Origin: Clostridia bacterium
GTDB lineage: Bacteria; Bacillota; Clostridia; Christensenellales; Aristaeellaceae
Direction: 5' to 3'
Assembly (NCBI GenBank): GCA_017412445.1
Contig: JAFPYA010000153.1
Location: forward strand, 1-7,065
DNA: 7,065 nt
Part shown: positions 1 to 6,306 of the stretch, one piece after another
Numbering within the stretch: the stretch's first letter is position 1
Layout: each line of letters begins with the position of its first letter
Notes under the pieces: generated by a model
The model's input: only the letters and a program-made list of their open reading frames with translations
Database searches by the model: none
What the model was told of the DNA's origin: nothing
Program-made: the position numbers and the translations under genes

Positions 1-196
1 CTTCGGCTCCACCATCACCTCCAAGGAAGGCGAGCTGCTGGTTCAGGCCGTGACCTGCGCGCCCGAAAACTTCGACGCCGTGTGGGAGGAGTACACCAAC
101 GCCATACTGACCTCCGGCGGCCAGCAGATAATTGACGAGCAGCGCGACGCCTACAATGAGGGCGCCTACCGCGGCTTCTATCCCATGGCGGACTAA
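1..196 (+). CDS. ABC transporter sugar-binding lipoprotein, C-terminal end (partial)
   Basis: Only the last 64 codons are present, read in the frame starting at base 2 and ending with TAA at 194-196; the gene begins outside the window. The segment TNAILTSGGQQIIDEQRDAY followed by a short aromatic tail matches the C-terminal helix usual in extracellular solute-binding proteins that partner LplB/YtcP-type permeases, where the protein ends in a similar line about a mobile segment, an acidic helix and Tyr. Family knowledge: these are membrane-anchored lipoproteins that capture oligosaccharides outside the cell and deliver them to two permease subunits. The signal peptide and lipobox cannot be checked here. 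The gene is followed after 39 bases by a strong hairpin, so it is probably the last gene of its operon. The ligand is unknown. The family call rests on a short tail, so confidence is moderate. Confidence 0.65.
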   Translation, partial: FGSTITSKEGELLVQAVTCAPENFDAVWEEYTNAILTSGGQQIIDEQRDAYNEGAYRGFYPMAD

Positions 197-235
197 GCTA
201 AACGAGAGGCAAATTTCATAAGGGGTATTAAGCCC

Positions 236-265
236 GGGGCTGCTGCAGATTTCTGCAGCAGCCCC
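236..265 (+). terminator. Rho-independent terminator after the binding-protein gene
   Basis: GGGGCTGCTGCAG at 236-248 pairs perfectly with CTGCAGCAGCCCC at 253-265 around a four-base loop ATTT, whose outer bases can also pair. A T-rich but imperfect tail (TTCTGTATTTAT) follows on the plus strand. It lies 39 bases after the stop codon at 194-196. The opposite strand has no T-run after the hairpin, so termination of the plus-strand gene is the likely role. Confidence 0.8.
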
Positions 266-309
266 TTCTGTATTTATGTACAGCAGACTCGTTTTTACGC
301 AGCCCGATA

Positions 310-360
310 AAGAAAACACGAACCGGGGTCACGCCTTGGCGGTTTAATGACCCTGGTTCG
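310..360 (-). terminator. Rho-independent terminator after the aldo/keto reductase gene
   Basis: Bases 319-331 (CGAACCGGGGTCA) pair with 348-360 (TGACCCTGGTTCG) with one G-T pair. The loop holds a small second stem, CGCC (332-335) with GGCG (338-341). Read on the minus strand, the hairpin is followed by TGTTTTCTTT (309-318 region), a usable U-tract. It starts 8 bases past the stop codon of the minus-strand reductase (369-371), so it terminates that gene, back to back with the plus-strand terminator at 236-265. Confidence 0.8.
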
Positions 361-368
361 ATTGCGCT

Positions 369-1350
369 TTACCACTGCGGATGGATTTCATCCCTCAGCA
401 GGCGGTCGTATACGGCGCGCACGGCCTCCATCTGCGTATCCGTCAGCGGCGGGAGGCTTGCGGCGCGCACGTTGCTCAGCACCTGCTCAACGCGGCTCGC
501 GCCCGGAATAACCACGCTCACGGCCCCGTGCATAAGCACCCAGCGGATGGCGATGGGGGCGAGGTCGTCCGTGGCGAAGACATTTTTGAGCTCCTCCACG
601 GCAGCCAGGCCCTTTTCGTAGGGAACGCCGGAGAAGGTTTCGCCCTTGTCGAACGCGGCGCCGTCGCGGTTATATGTGCGATGATCGTGCGGGCCGAATA
701 CGGTACCGGCGGTGTATTTTCCCGTGAGCAGGCCGCTTGCCAGAGGCACGCGGGCGATTATGCCCACCTGCTTTTGAACGGCCTTCGGGAACAGCGCGTC
801 GAGGGGCTTGAGCCTGAACATATTGAATATGACCTCGATTGCCGAAATTCCGTATTCCATGGCCTTCAGGCCTTCGTCGACCTTTTCTATGCTCACGCCG
901 TAGCTTGCTATGTTGCCGCGCGCCTTCTGCTTTTCCAATTCGGCAAAAAATGTCATCCCTGCCAAATACGGGTGTTGGCGGGCAATGCAAAAGGATAAGA
1001 TCCAGCTTATCCAGCTGCAGGCGGCGCAGGCTGTCCCCGATGAAGCCCGCTATGGCCGCGGGCGTATACATATCGGCGGTGTGCGGATTGAGCCGGCGGC
1101 CGCACTTGGTGGTTACATAGAAGCGGTCAGGATGCGCTTTCAGGTAGCGGCCTATGGCCTTCTCGCTCTCGCCGCCGTTGTATACGTCCGCCGTGTCGAC
1201 AAAAGTGATGCCGCTTTCGTCCGCCGTTTCAAGTATGGCCATGGCCTCTTTCTCGTTGAACGGCTCGCCCCATTTTGTTCCGAGCTGCCAGGTGCCAAGC
1301 CCGATCTCGCTCACATTGCGGCCGGTGTTGCCGAAAACCCTTTCATTCAT
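369..1350 (-). pseudogene. Aldo/keto reductase, frameshifted in a T6 run
   Basis: NAD(P)H-dependent aldo/keto reductase of the (beta/alpha)8 superfamily, which reduces aldehydes or ketones, often on sugars. The first frame runs from ATG 1350 and carries FVDTADVYNGG with catalytic Asp52 and Tyr57, Lys82 in VTTKCG and His122 in LLHCPP. After residue 135 (GRDDIF) the similarity moves to another frame, AELEKQKARGNIASYGVS, and continues through PLASGLLTGKY (about 202-212) and the cofactor motif IPGAS (about 281-285) to TGA at 369-371. The switch lies in six T's on the coding strand (plus 945-950); removing one T restores a 326-residue protein, a normal family length. As written, the first frame reads out to a 226-residue truncated product. 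The start is supported by AGGAGGA at 1358-1364, seven bases upstream. It is either a genuine young pseudogene or a homopolymer error; strong conservation on both sides favours a recent or artefactual event. Confidence 0.85.
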
Positions 1351-1442
1351 ACCCTTGTCCTCCTGCCGGAATATTATGCCCGCGGCCGTGCGCCGTATTT
1401 GGAATCGGCACGTTTTTTGACCGCAAGCGGGCTTCTGAAATG

Positions 1443-1471
1443 ATTATAGCGGCACATACCGGCGTTGTCTA
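1443..1471 (-). promoter_or_regulatory. Sigma-A-type promoter of the aldo/keto reductase
   Basis: On the minus strand a perfect -10 TATAAT (1448-1443) is preceded by a 17-base spacer and TAGACA (1471-1466), one mismatch from the TTGACA consensus. Transcription would begin near 1436, giving a leader of about 85 bases before the ATG at 1350. An A/T-rich tract upstream (1483-1490) may act as an UP-like element. The gene therefore appears to be transcribed separately from the operon to its right. Confidence 0.75.
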
Positions 1472-1479
1472 TGAGACAA
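1465..1479. promoter_or_regulatory. Inverted repeat over the -35, probable operator
   Basis: TTGTCT-ATG-AGACAA is a perfect 6-bp inverted repeat with a 3-base centre. It covers the -35 hexamer (1466-1471) of the reductase promoter and extends just upstream, where a repressor or a MerR/AraC-like activator would bind. A second, looser pair, ATACCGG (1456-1462) and CCGGTAT (1492-1498), surrounds it. No regulator gene is in the window, so the protein that binds is unknown. Confidence 0.5.
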
Positions 1480-1528
1480 ACGTTTTTAAAACCGGTATAT
1501 TTATGCAAGGCTTGCCGCGAGACGACAT

Positions 1529-1563
1529 AAAAACGCGCCCGGGCGCTCCCGAACGCGTTTTTT
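1529..1563 (-). terminator. Rho-independent terminator of the three-gene glycosidase operon
   Basis: The hairpin is built from CGCG (1534-1537), CGGG (1540-1543), a CGCT loop, CCCG (1548-1551) and CGCG (1554-1557). In minus-strand RNA the intervening bases form two G-U pairs, so the stem is continuous; on the plus strand they are mismatched. It is flanked by A5 on the left and T6 on the right, giving a U-tract in either direction. It lies about 38 bases past the stop of the GH63-like gene and just upstream of the reductase promoter, insulating the two transcription units. Confidence 0.85.
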
Positions 1564-1600
1564 GCGGTTCCGCGGAGAATTTTATGTGCGGCTGCCGTTA

Positions 1601-3304
1601 TCAGCGGAACAGATGACTGTTTTCCGCTATCATGGCCGCGAACAGCGAGCCCGACCAGCCGTAATCGCGTATGGCCTGATAGCGCACCCTCGGGTCGTAG
1701 GGCTCTATAGGCCTGCCCTTGCGGTGGATGCAGCGCGGGGGCACCAGCCCGTCTGGGTCGTACATTTCGTATATCACGCCGTCCGTCATATAGAATCGCG
1801 CGATGGACTTTACGGTTCTGACGATTATATCGTCGGCCTGCTCGTTAAAGCCGTAGCGCCTGAGCCCCAGACTTATCAGGTAATTGCAGTTGATCCATAC
1901 GGCGCCGCGCCACATGTCGAGGCTGAAGCTTTCATCGTCGCGGGCGATGCTCGGCAGAGGCATGGGCGTGTCGAAGGTTGCGGGGTTTTTGAGCTTGTCA
2001 GAAAGGATCTTTGCCGTCCTTTCGGAGCACGCGCCCGCAAACAAGGGCAGGAAGCCGGCGATGGAGCGCACCTTGTGGAAGCAGCCGCTTTCGCTGACGC
2101 GGTCGTAATAACAGCCGTCATGCTCGTCCCAGAGGTAATCGTTTATGGCTTTTTTGAGGGTTTCGGCGTAAGAAGCCCACTTTTTTTCGTCTTCAAGCCC
2201 CAGCGCCGCGCAGATTTTTTCCATTGCCTGCGCTTCAGAAAGCATAAAGCAGCTGAAATCGATGCATTCCATCACCGACACGCCGTCAAAGCGCGGCGAA
2301 TTGTCCATGCCGCTCTCGTCGGCGCGGCAGACCGCGGAGTCGGTGTTTACGTGCCAGCGGAACAGACCCGTCTCGGGACTCATGCGGTTTGCTATATCCC
2401 ATTCGAGGTACATTTTCAGTTTCGGCAGCACCTGCGCCAGAAAATCGATGTCCTTCGTCTTTTCGTATATTTTCAGCGCGCCCCAGGCGAGCAGCGGCGG
2501 CTGAGTGATGTCCGAGGTGAAATTCGGGCGCGCAAGATGGGGCACGAAGCCGTCGGGCTTTTGCACGTCGAGCACGCTCAATAGCGTGTCCTTGGGCAGC
2601 GTTTCGTCCAGTATCACGTTGCCTATGCTGTGAAACACGCTGTCCCACAGCCACAGCCAGCGGTGCGGCAGGCGGTTGGGCGTGGTCCAGCGTTGGTTAA
2701 ACTGGCCGTCCGCAGTGTAGACCTGCGATTTCATTATGGAGAGCGTCTTCAAAAACGTGAGCCGCAGCGCTTCATCGCGGGGGCAGAGCGCTTCAAAGCC
2801 TTCAAGGTATGCGATGCGCTTTTGGGCAAGCGCCGTCACCTGTTCGGAGCTGACCGGCGCAAAGCCGTTTGAGGAGAAAGAAAACACGGTTTGGCCTTCC
2901 CGGTCAGAGCGCCAGAAGTGATAGGCGGACGCGCCGCTGGTGTACATCGAGCCGTGCTCGCTGCGCACCTCGCTGAGCGCCCTCAGCGAGCGCAGCTGCG
3001 CCCGCCCCTGTCCGCACAGGCCGACGATGGTCTTTTGATCGAGGAAGGTGAAAATCAGGTCGCTTTGCAGCCCCTGCGCGTCCTTGAGCCGGGCGCGTAT
3101 CACGTCTGAGGCCACGACCTCGTACTCTATGTCCTTGATGCCGTCCAGACTGATATACAGGTCAAACAGCTCCTTTGCGTGTATACGTATGCCGAGCAGA
3201 TCGCCCAGCAGCGCCCCGTTCAGGCAACTGTGCACCCTGCATTCGCCGTCGAGTCCGGAAAAGGCGAACAGCGCGCCCTGACCCCATATATTTGGAAGAT
3301 GCAT
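1601..3304 (-). CDS. Clan GH-G glycoside hydrolase (GH63 / mannosylglycerate hydrolase-like)
   Basis: A 567-residue protein with features of the (alpha/alpha)6-barrel hydrolases related to GH63, GH37 trehalase and the MGH/glucosylglycerate hydrolases, inverting enzymes that cleave alpha-glucosides or alpha-mannosides. Motifs in order: RWLWLWDSVFHSIG (about 215-228), TQPPLLAW (267-274), ESGMDNSPRFD (330-340) with Asp334 as probable general acid, DMWRGAVWINCNY (463-475), YEMYDPDG (512-519) with Glu513 as probable base, and DYGWSGS (547-553). The first 150 or so residues form a beta-rich N-terminal region as in this family. No signal peptide is seen, so it is probably cytoplasmic. A longer reading from ATG 3337 overlaps the upstream gene by 32 bases, but ATG 3304 has GGGAG at 3313-3317 eight bases upstream and was chosen. 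It is the last gene of the operon, one base after the phosphoesterase stop. The substrate cannot be assigned. Confidence 0.85.
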   Translation of the reverse strand: MHLPNIWGQGALFAFSGLDGECRVHSCLNGALLGDLLGIRIHAKELFDLYISLDGIKDIEYEVVASDVIRARLKDAQGLQSDLIFTFLDQKTIVGLCGQGRAQLRSLRALSEVRSEHGSMYTSGASAYHFWRSDREGQTVFSFSSNGFAPVSSEQVTALAQKRIAYLEGFEALCPRDEALRLTFLKTLSIMKSQVYTADGQFNQRWTTPNRLPHRWLWLWDSVFHSIGNVILDETLPKDTLLSVLDVQKPDGFVPHLARPNFTSDITQPPLLAWGALKIYEKTKDIDFLAQVLPKLKMYLEWDIANRMSPETGLFRWHVNTDSAVCRADESGMDNSPRFDGVSVMECIDFSCFMLSEAQAMEKICAALGLEDEKKWASYAETLKKAINDYLWDEHDGCYYDRVSESGCFHKVRSIAGFLPLFAGACSERTAKILSDKLKNPATFDTPMPLPSIARDDESFSLDMWRGAVWINCNYLISLGLRRYGFNEQADDIIVRTVKSIARFYMTDGVIYEMYDPDGLVPPRCIHRKGRPIEPYDPRVRYQAIRDYGWSGSLFAAMIAENSHLFR

Positions 3305-3305
3305 G

Positions 3306-4334
3306 CTACTTTCTCCCTTCCGTGAGCAAATCGTCATAAAGAATCATGCGGGTTTCTATCTTCTCCGGGTGCGCGAGGTCTATGTCGAATATGCGCCCGC
3401 CGCGCAGCCTTTCGCGCCCGCCGCTTTGGTCGTAATCCCTCGCACCGTAGGCGTGATAGCCCGCGCTGCCGTCGTAGCCCATGCGTATGCCGCAGTAGGT
3501 GCCGTCGAAGGTGTTTATGTGGTCGTGACCCGCAAATATCCCTTTCACGTCTCCGCGCTGAAGCACCGCCGCGAACAGCCCGCTGTTGAGCTCGGAGCAG
3601 CTTATGCCTTCGTTGTATTCGCCTGTCGTGCCGGTGCGGTTGGCGTTTCTTACAAGGGCGTTGAATTCGGGCAGGGGAATGTGCAAAAACATCAGCGAGG
3701 GCAGCTTTCGCTTGAGGCGCTTTTCTATCTCTACCGAGCTGTTCCAGTACCACATTATCTGCTCAAAGCGCACAAACTCCCAGTCCGAGCCCGCGTTCAG
3801 GCGCGAGGGCAACAGCATCTGCCAGTATACGTTGTCGCAAAAATCCGCAGGCACGGAGGGCGTGGCAAAGTCCTGATGCGAATCCAGTGCCCATATGCCG
3901 AAGACGGGCGCGCCGCCTGTGTCTGTGACGGGCAGAAAATAGTTGCCCGTGCCCGGCAGCTCAGCTCTGCCTGCCTTGCTCAGGCAGTGGGGGTATTTTT
4001 CGTATTCGCCCTGCTGATACTCCTTTGAGACGTCCGGCGAAATGTCATGGTTGCCGAATATGTGCGCCCACGGGATGCCCCGCTCCTCCATGGGGCGGGC
4101 GATGTCGTCAAGCAGCGTCAAAAACTCTTCCTTCGTCGCCTTGCCCGTGGTGTTGTCGCCCCCAAGCATCACAAAATCGGGCCTTTGACTGTCCAAAAGC
4201 GCCTCCATGAGCCTGATGGTGCGCGGGTCCCTGTCCGGCGCGTAGTGCATGTCGCTCATCATGAGTATGCGAAAACGGCCGTTTTCGTCAAACCTCAGCG
4301 GCAGCCTGCTTGAAAATTCATCTGGCAAAAGCAT
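3306..4334 (-). CDS. Calcineurin-like metallophosphoesterase
   Basis: A 342-residue binuclear-metal phosphoesterase. All signature blocks are visible in order: SDMHY (Asp28, His30), GGDN (58-61), FGNHD (93-97), FLHIPLPEF (216-224, metal His218) and GHDH (269-272). These supply the metal ligands and the catalytic His96 expected for a working phosphomonoesterase or phosphodiesterase. The long insert between GNHD and the C-terminal histidines, with NYFLPV and GIWALDSHQ, resembles the group containing yeast Dcr2 and bacterial relatives near sugar loci. No signal peptide or membrane segment is seen, so cytoplasmic action is likely. The start is supported by GGAGG at 4340-4344, five bases before the ATG. 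It is the middle gene of the operon, 68 bases after the GH127-like gene and one base before the GH63-like gene. Its position between two glycosidases suggests a phosphorylated sugar or phosphodiester substrate, but that is inference from context. Confidence 0.9.
   Translation of the reverse strand: MLLPDEFSSRLPLRFDENGRFRILMMSDMHYAPDRDPRTIRLMEALLDSQRPDFVMLGGDNTTGKATKEEFLTLLDDIARPMEERGIPWAHIFGNHDISPDVSKEYQQGEYEKYPHCLSKAGRAELPGTGNYFLPVTDTGGAPVFGIWALDSHQDFATPSVPADFCDNVYWQMLLPSRLNAGSDWEFVRFEQIMWYWNSSVEIEKRLKRKLPSLMFLHIPLPEFNALVRNANRTGTTGEYNEGISCSELNSGLFAAVLQRGDVKGIFAGHDHINTFDGTYCGIRMGYDGSAGYHAYGARDYDQSGGRERLRGGRIFDIDLAHPEKIETRMILYDDLLTEGRK
3311..3320 (-). promoter_or_regulatory. Ribosome binding site deciding the GH63-like start
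   Basis: The minus strand reads GAAGGGAGAA here, eight bases (from the GGGAG core) before ATG 3304. The site lies inside the last codons of the phosphoesterase gene, whose TAG ends one base before the ATG. This supports translational coupling and argues against the longer start at 3337. Confidence 0.75.
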
Positions 4335-4402
4335 TTTTTCCTCCGGGTGCGTATTGTTGTGTTTTGAGCCGCGGATTGCGGGCGGGCTTATTTGCGCATG
4401 AG

Positions 4403-6109
4403 CTATCCTTTTTTAAGCGGCGCCTGCTGCGTGGGGCCGTAGTTTGCGGCGCCGGTATACTTCACGTCCTCCGGCTGCGGCAGCACCTTTGCGGCCTTGC
4501 TGTCGCGCTGGTACAGGCGCAGATGCTCGCCGTGGGGCAATATATCGATTACGTCGCAGCCGCGCCAGAGCACCTTGTATTCCCGCCCGGCGCAAATCTC
4601 CTTCTTTATGCCGCTGCGCATTGCGTGCCTGAAGCTCACCTTGCTGCCTGCCTTTACGCTGCGCACGCTCACAAAGCCGTCTTCAGTGCTATAGGCGGCC
4701 TCCTGCCCGTCCACCCTGACGGAGAGCTTGCCGTTCATGAACGGATACAGCCTCAGGCGCACGTCGCAGTTGAACGCGGGCGTGATCGCCACAAGTCCCC
4801 TGTCGGGATAGCCGCATTCCAGCCTGTATTCGGCGCAGGCCTTGCCCATGGGAATGTTTACGGTCAGCGCGCCATTTTCGATGCCCACCGCGTTTTCCCA
4901 CACGAGGTATACACCTACCGGCGCGATGCCCGCGCAACAGCCCGCTATCGAGCGGAACTTGCTTAAGGATATGCTGTTTGGCAGGCTGCCGCCGGTGTAG
5001 CCGCCTATCATGCGGGAGGAAATATCTTTATATGTGATGCCGTCTTTGTCGGGAAGGGTGTTGTCGTCGGTCACGTATCCGCTGTAGGACACCTGATTTT
5101 CAACGAGCTGATTTCTCGAAAACAGCAGTATGTCCGTCCAGTATTCGCTGTAGCCGCATTTTATCAGCTCCAGCCCGCACTCGATCATGTCCTTTATGCA
5201 GCAGCTCTCGCAGTGCTCCTCGTCCATGGGGTGCCATCTGGCGTATTCGGGCACCCAGCCGAAGGAGGAGGACATCGAGCGCGTATAGTCGTATATGCCT
5301 TTCCCCTTGGAGACGTATTCCTTGTTGCCGGTCGCGCGCCCGAGCTGAACCAGACCGCTTGCAAACCACATGGAGGAGTGCACGTGGCCGAAGTAGTTCA
5401 TATCCCATGAAAAATATCTCGAGGGGCCCAGCACCTGATTTGCGATGCCCACAGCCAGATCGAGCGCATTTTCGTCACGCTTAAGCTCATAGCGTTCGGC
5501 CAAAGCCTTGAGCATGATCGCGTTGCGTATGGGCTGCTCGCCCCTGCCCGTGTGGCAGCTTAAATCAAAGCCGCCATTCAGCAGATATACGTCGTTTGGA
5601 AATTCGTATATCGGCCTGTCCTCGGGCATGTCGCCGTTCCAAAAGGTGCGCACGCGCCGCTCGACCACCAGCTCCCGCATGCCTTTTATGAGGCCGCTTA
5701 TGCGCGCCTCGACCTCCTCGTTATCCGGCTCGTCCTGGCTTAAGCGCACGAGAGCGGAGAGTATATAGCCCATCTCGTGGAAGGAGGAGTGCATGGTATG
5801 CGTCCAGGGATACTTTTTGTGAAACCTGAGGCCGTGTTCGCCCCAGCTCGATAAAAGAAAGCGCTTGTAGCTTTCAAGCACGTCTCTGCCTTTGTCTGTA
5901 CCCAGCAGGCGCATAGAGCAGCTCAGCCCCTCATACCAGCTGCCCACCAGCTCCGCGTCGTCCACGCGGCAATGCGCGGCCTCGGCGGGCTTTTTGTTGG
6001 GCAATATCAGCCAATAGGGGAGGTTGTCGTTGCTTTTGTCCACCATGCGCGTAAGATAGTTGACGCTGCGGCGCGCCATGGCTTCGGGATCAAATTTCTG
6101 GTAACGCAT
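4403..6109 (-). CDS. GH127-like protein (beta-L-arabinofuranosidase fold, divergent)
   Basis: About 568 residues with helical-barrel repeats in the first two thirds and a beta-sandwich-like C-terminal third. Numbering from the GTG at 6115, HCESCC (301-306) contains Glu303-Ser-Cys305 and AGCC (391-394) contains Cys393-Cys394. This reproduces the E-x-C plus Cys-Cys arrangement that binds zinc and supplies the nucleophilic Cys in GH127 beta-L-arabinofuranosidases. Glu290 in WVPEYARW, 13 residues before Glu303, is a candidate acid/base. After the Cys pair come ENGALTVNIPMG, a CGYPDRG strand turn and RLRLYPFMNGKLSVRVDG, like the GH127 beta-sandwich. There is no signal peptide. Two starts fit: GTG 6115 (AGGA at 6122-6125) and ATG 6109 (AAGGG at 6116-6120, six bases upstream); ATG was preferred. 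It is the first gene of the operon. The fold call is from motif order only; activity may be on another furanoside or pyranoside. Confidence 0.7.
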   Translation of the reverse strand: MRYQKFDPEAMARRSVNYLTRMVDKSNDNLPYWLILPNKKPAEAAHCRVDDAELVGSWYEGLSCSMRLLGTDKGRDVLESYKRFLLSSWGEHGLRFHKKYPWTHTMHSSFHEMGYILSALVRLSQDEPDNEEVEARISGLIKGMRELVVERRVRTFWNGDMPEDRPIYEFPNDVYLLNGGFDLSCHTGRGEQPIRNAIMLKALAERYELKRDENALDLAVGIANQVLGPSRYFSWDMNYFGHVHSSMWFASGLVQLGRATGNKEYVSKGKGIYDYTRSMSSSFGWVPEYARWHPMDEEHCESCCIKDMIECGLELIKCGYSEYWTDILLFSRNQLVENQVSYSGYVTDDNTLPDKDGITYKDISSRMIGGYTGGSLPNSISLSKFRSIAGCCAGIAPVGVYLVWENAVGIENGALTVNIPMGKACAEYRLECGYPDRGLVAITPAFNCDVRLRLYPFMNGKLSVRVDGQEAAYSTEDGFVSVRSVKAGSKVSFRHAMRSGIKKEICAGREYKVLWRGCDVIDILPHGEHLRLYQRDSKAAKVLPQPEDVKYTGAANYGPTQQAPLKKG

Positions 6110-6155
6110 GCCCACCCTTCTTCCTGTCTTTCAGTCTAAAAACTCTCACTCTTAT

Positions 6156-6184
6156 ATTATACACGAAATGTTAAATTAAGTGTA
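6156..6184 (-). promoter_or_regulatory. Promoter and operator-like palindrome of the glycosidase operon
   Basis: The minus strand has a perfect -10 TATAAT (6161-6156), with transcription likely to start near 6149. At the expected spacing there is no good -35 (TACACT is the 17-base fit). The -35/spacer region is instead filled by a pseudo-palindrome, TACAC (6160-6164) to GTGTA (6180-6184), centred on 6172 with 9 of 12 positions paired. A strong -10 with a poor -35 and a dyad suggests control by a DNA-binding protein, possibly an activator sensing the imported sugar. Regulator and inducer are unknown. Confidence 0.5.
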
Positions 6185-6226
6185 CCCCTCGATTAAATAT
6201 ATAACACAGAAATAACAAGCTCCCTC

Positions 6227-6255
6227 TTGGCAAAATCGGCATATAGGTGTATGAT
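6227..6255 (+). promoter_or_regulatory. Sigma-A-type promoter of the sugar permease gene
   Basis: TTGGCA (6227-6232) and TATGAT (6250-6255) are separated by exactly 17 bases, each one mismatch from consensus. Transcription would begin near 6262, leaving a leader of about 45-60 bases. It diverges from the glycosidase-operon promoter, with the two predicted start points about 113 bases apart, so both units could share a regulator bound between them. Confidence 0.7.
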
Positions 6256-6306
6256 ATAGTCAGTTTCAATGTGTTTCTTTAAAGCTTCTTTTGACGACTG
6301 CGCGAG

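Noticed and set aside
941..955. Programmed ribosomal frameshifting in the reductase
   Set aside because: Restoring the frame needs a +1 (or -2) shift, which does not fit the common -1 slippery heptamer mechanism, and aldo/keto reductases are not known to need it. A homopolymer indel is simpler.
1384..1418. Plus-strand hairpin CGTG..CCG / CGGCACG followed by T6
   Set aside because: It resembles a terminator, but the stem is short with a two-base bulge and no plus-strand gene ends nearby; it lies in the reductase leader and may be chance.
1562..2584. Long open plus-strand frame of 340 codons opposite the GH63-like gene
   Set aside because: It overlaps a strongly supported glycosidase in antisense, has no family motifs and an arginine/alanine/valine-rich composition, and is expected by chance in GC-rich DNA.
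3967..3987. CTGCCTG / CAGGCAG hairpin in the phosphoesterase gene
   Set aside because: Seven-base stem with a seven-base loop inside coding sequence; unremarkable in GC-rich DNA.
3303..4028. Open plus-strand frame of 241 codons opposite the phosphoesterase
   Set aside because: Antisense shadow of a gene with all metallophosphoesterase motifs; no convincing ribosome binding site or domain.
4310..4966. Open plus-strand frame of 218 codons opposite the GH127-like gene
   Set aside because: Low-complexity alanine/histidine-rich translation and full overlap with the 3' half of the GH127-like gene indicate a shadow.
6116..6306. Catabolite-response (cre) site in the divergent control region
   Set aside because: No sequence there fits the CcpA consensus well enough to report.
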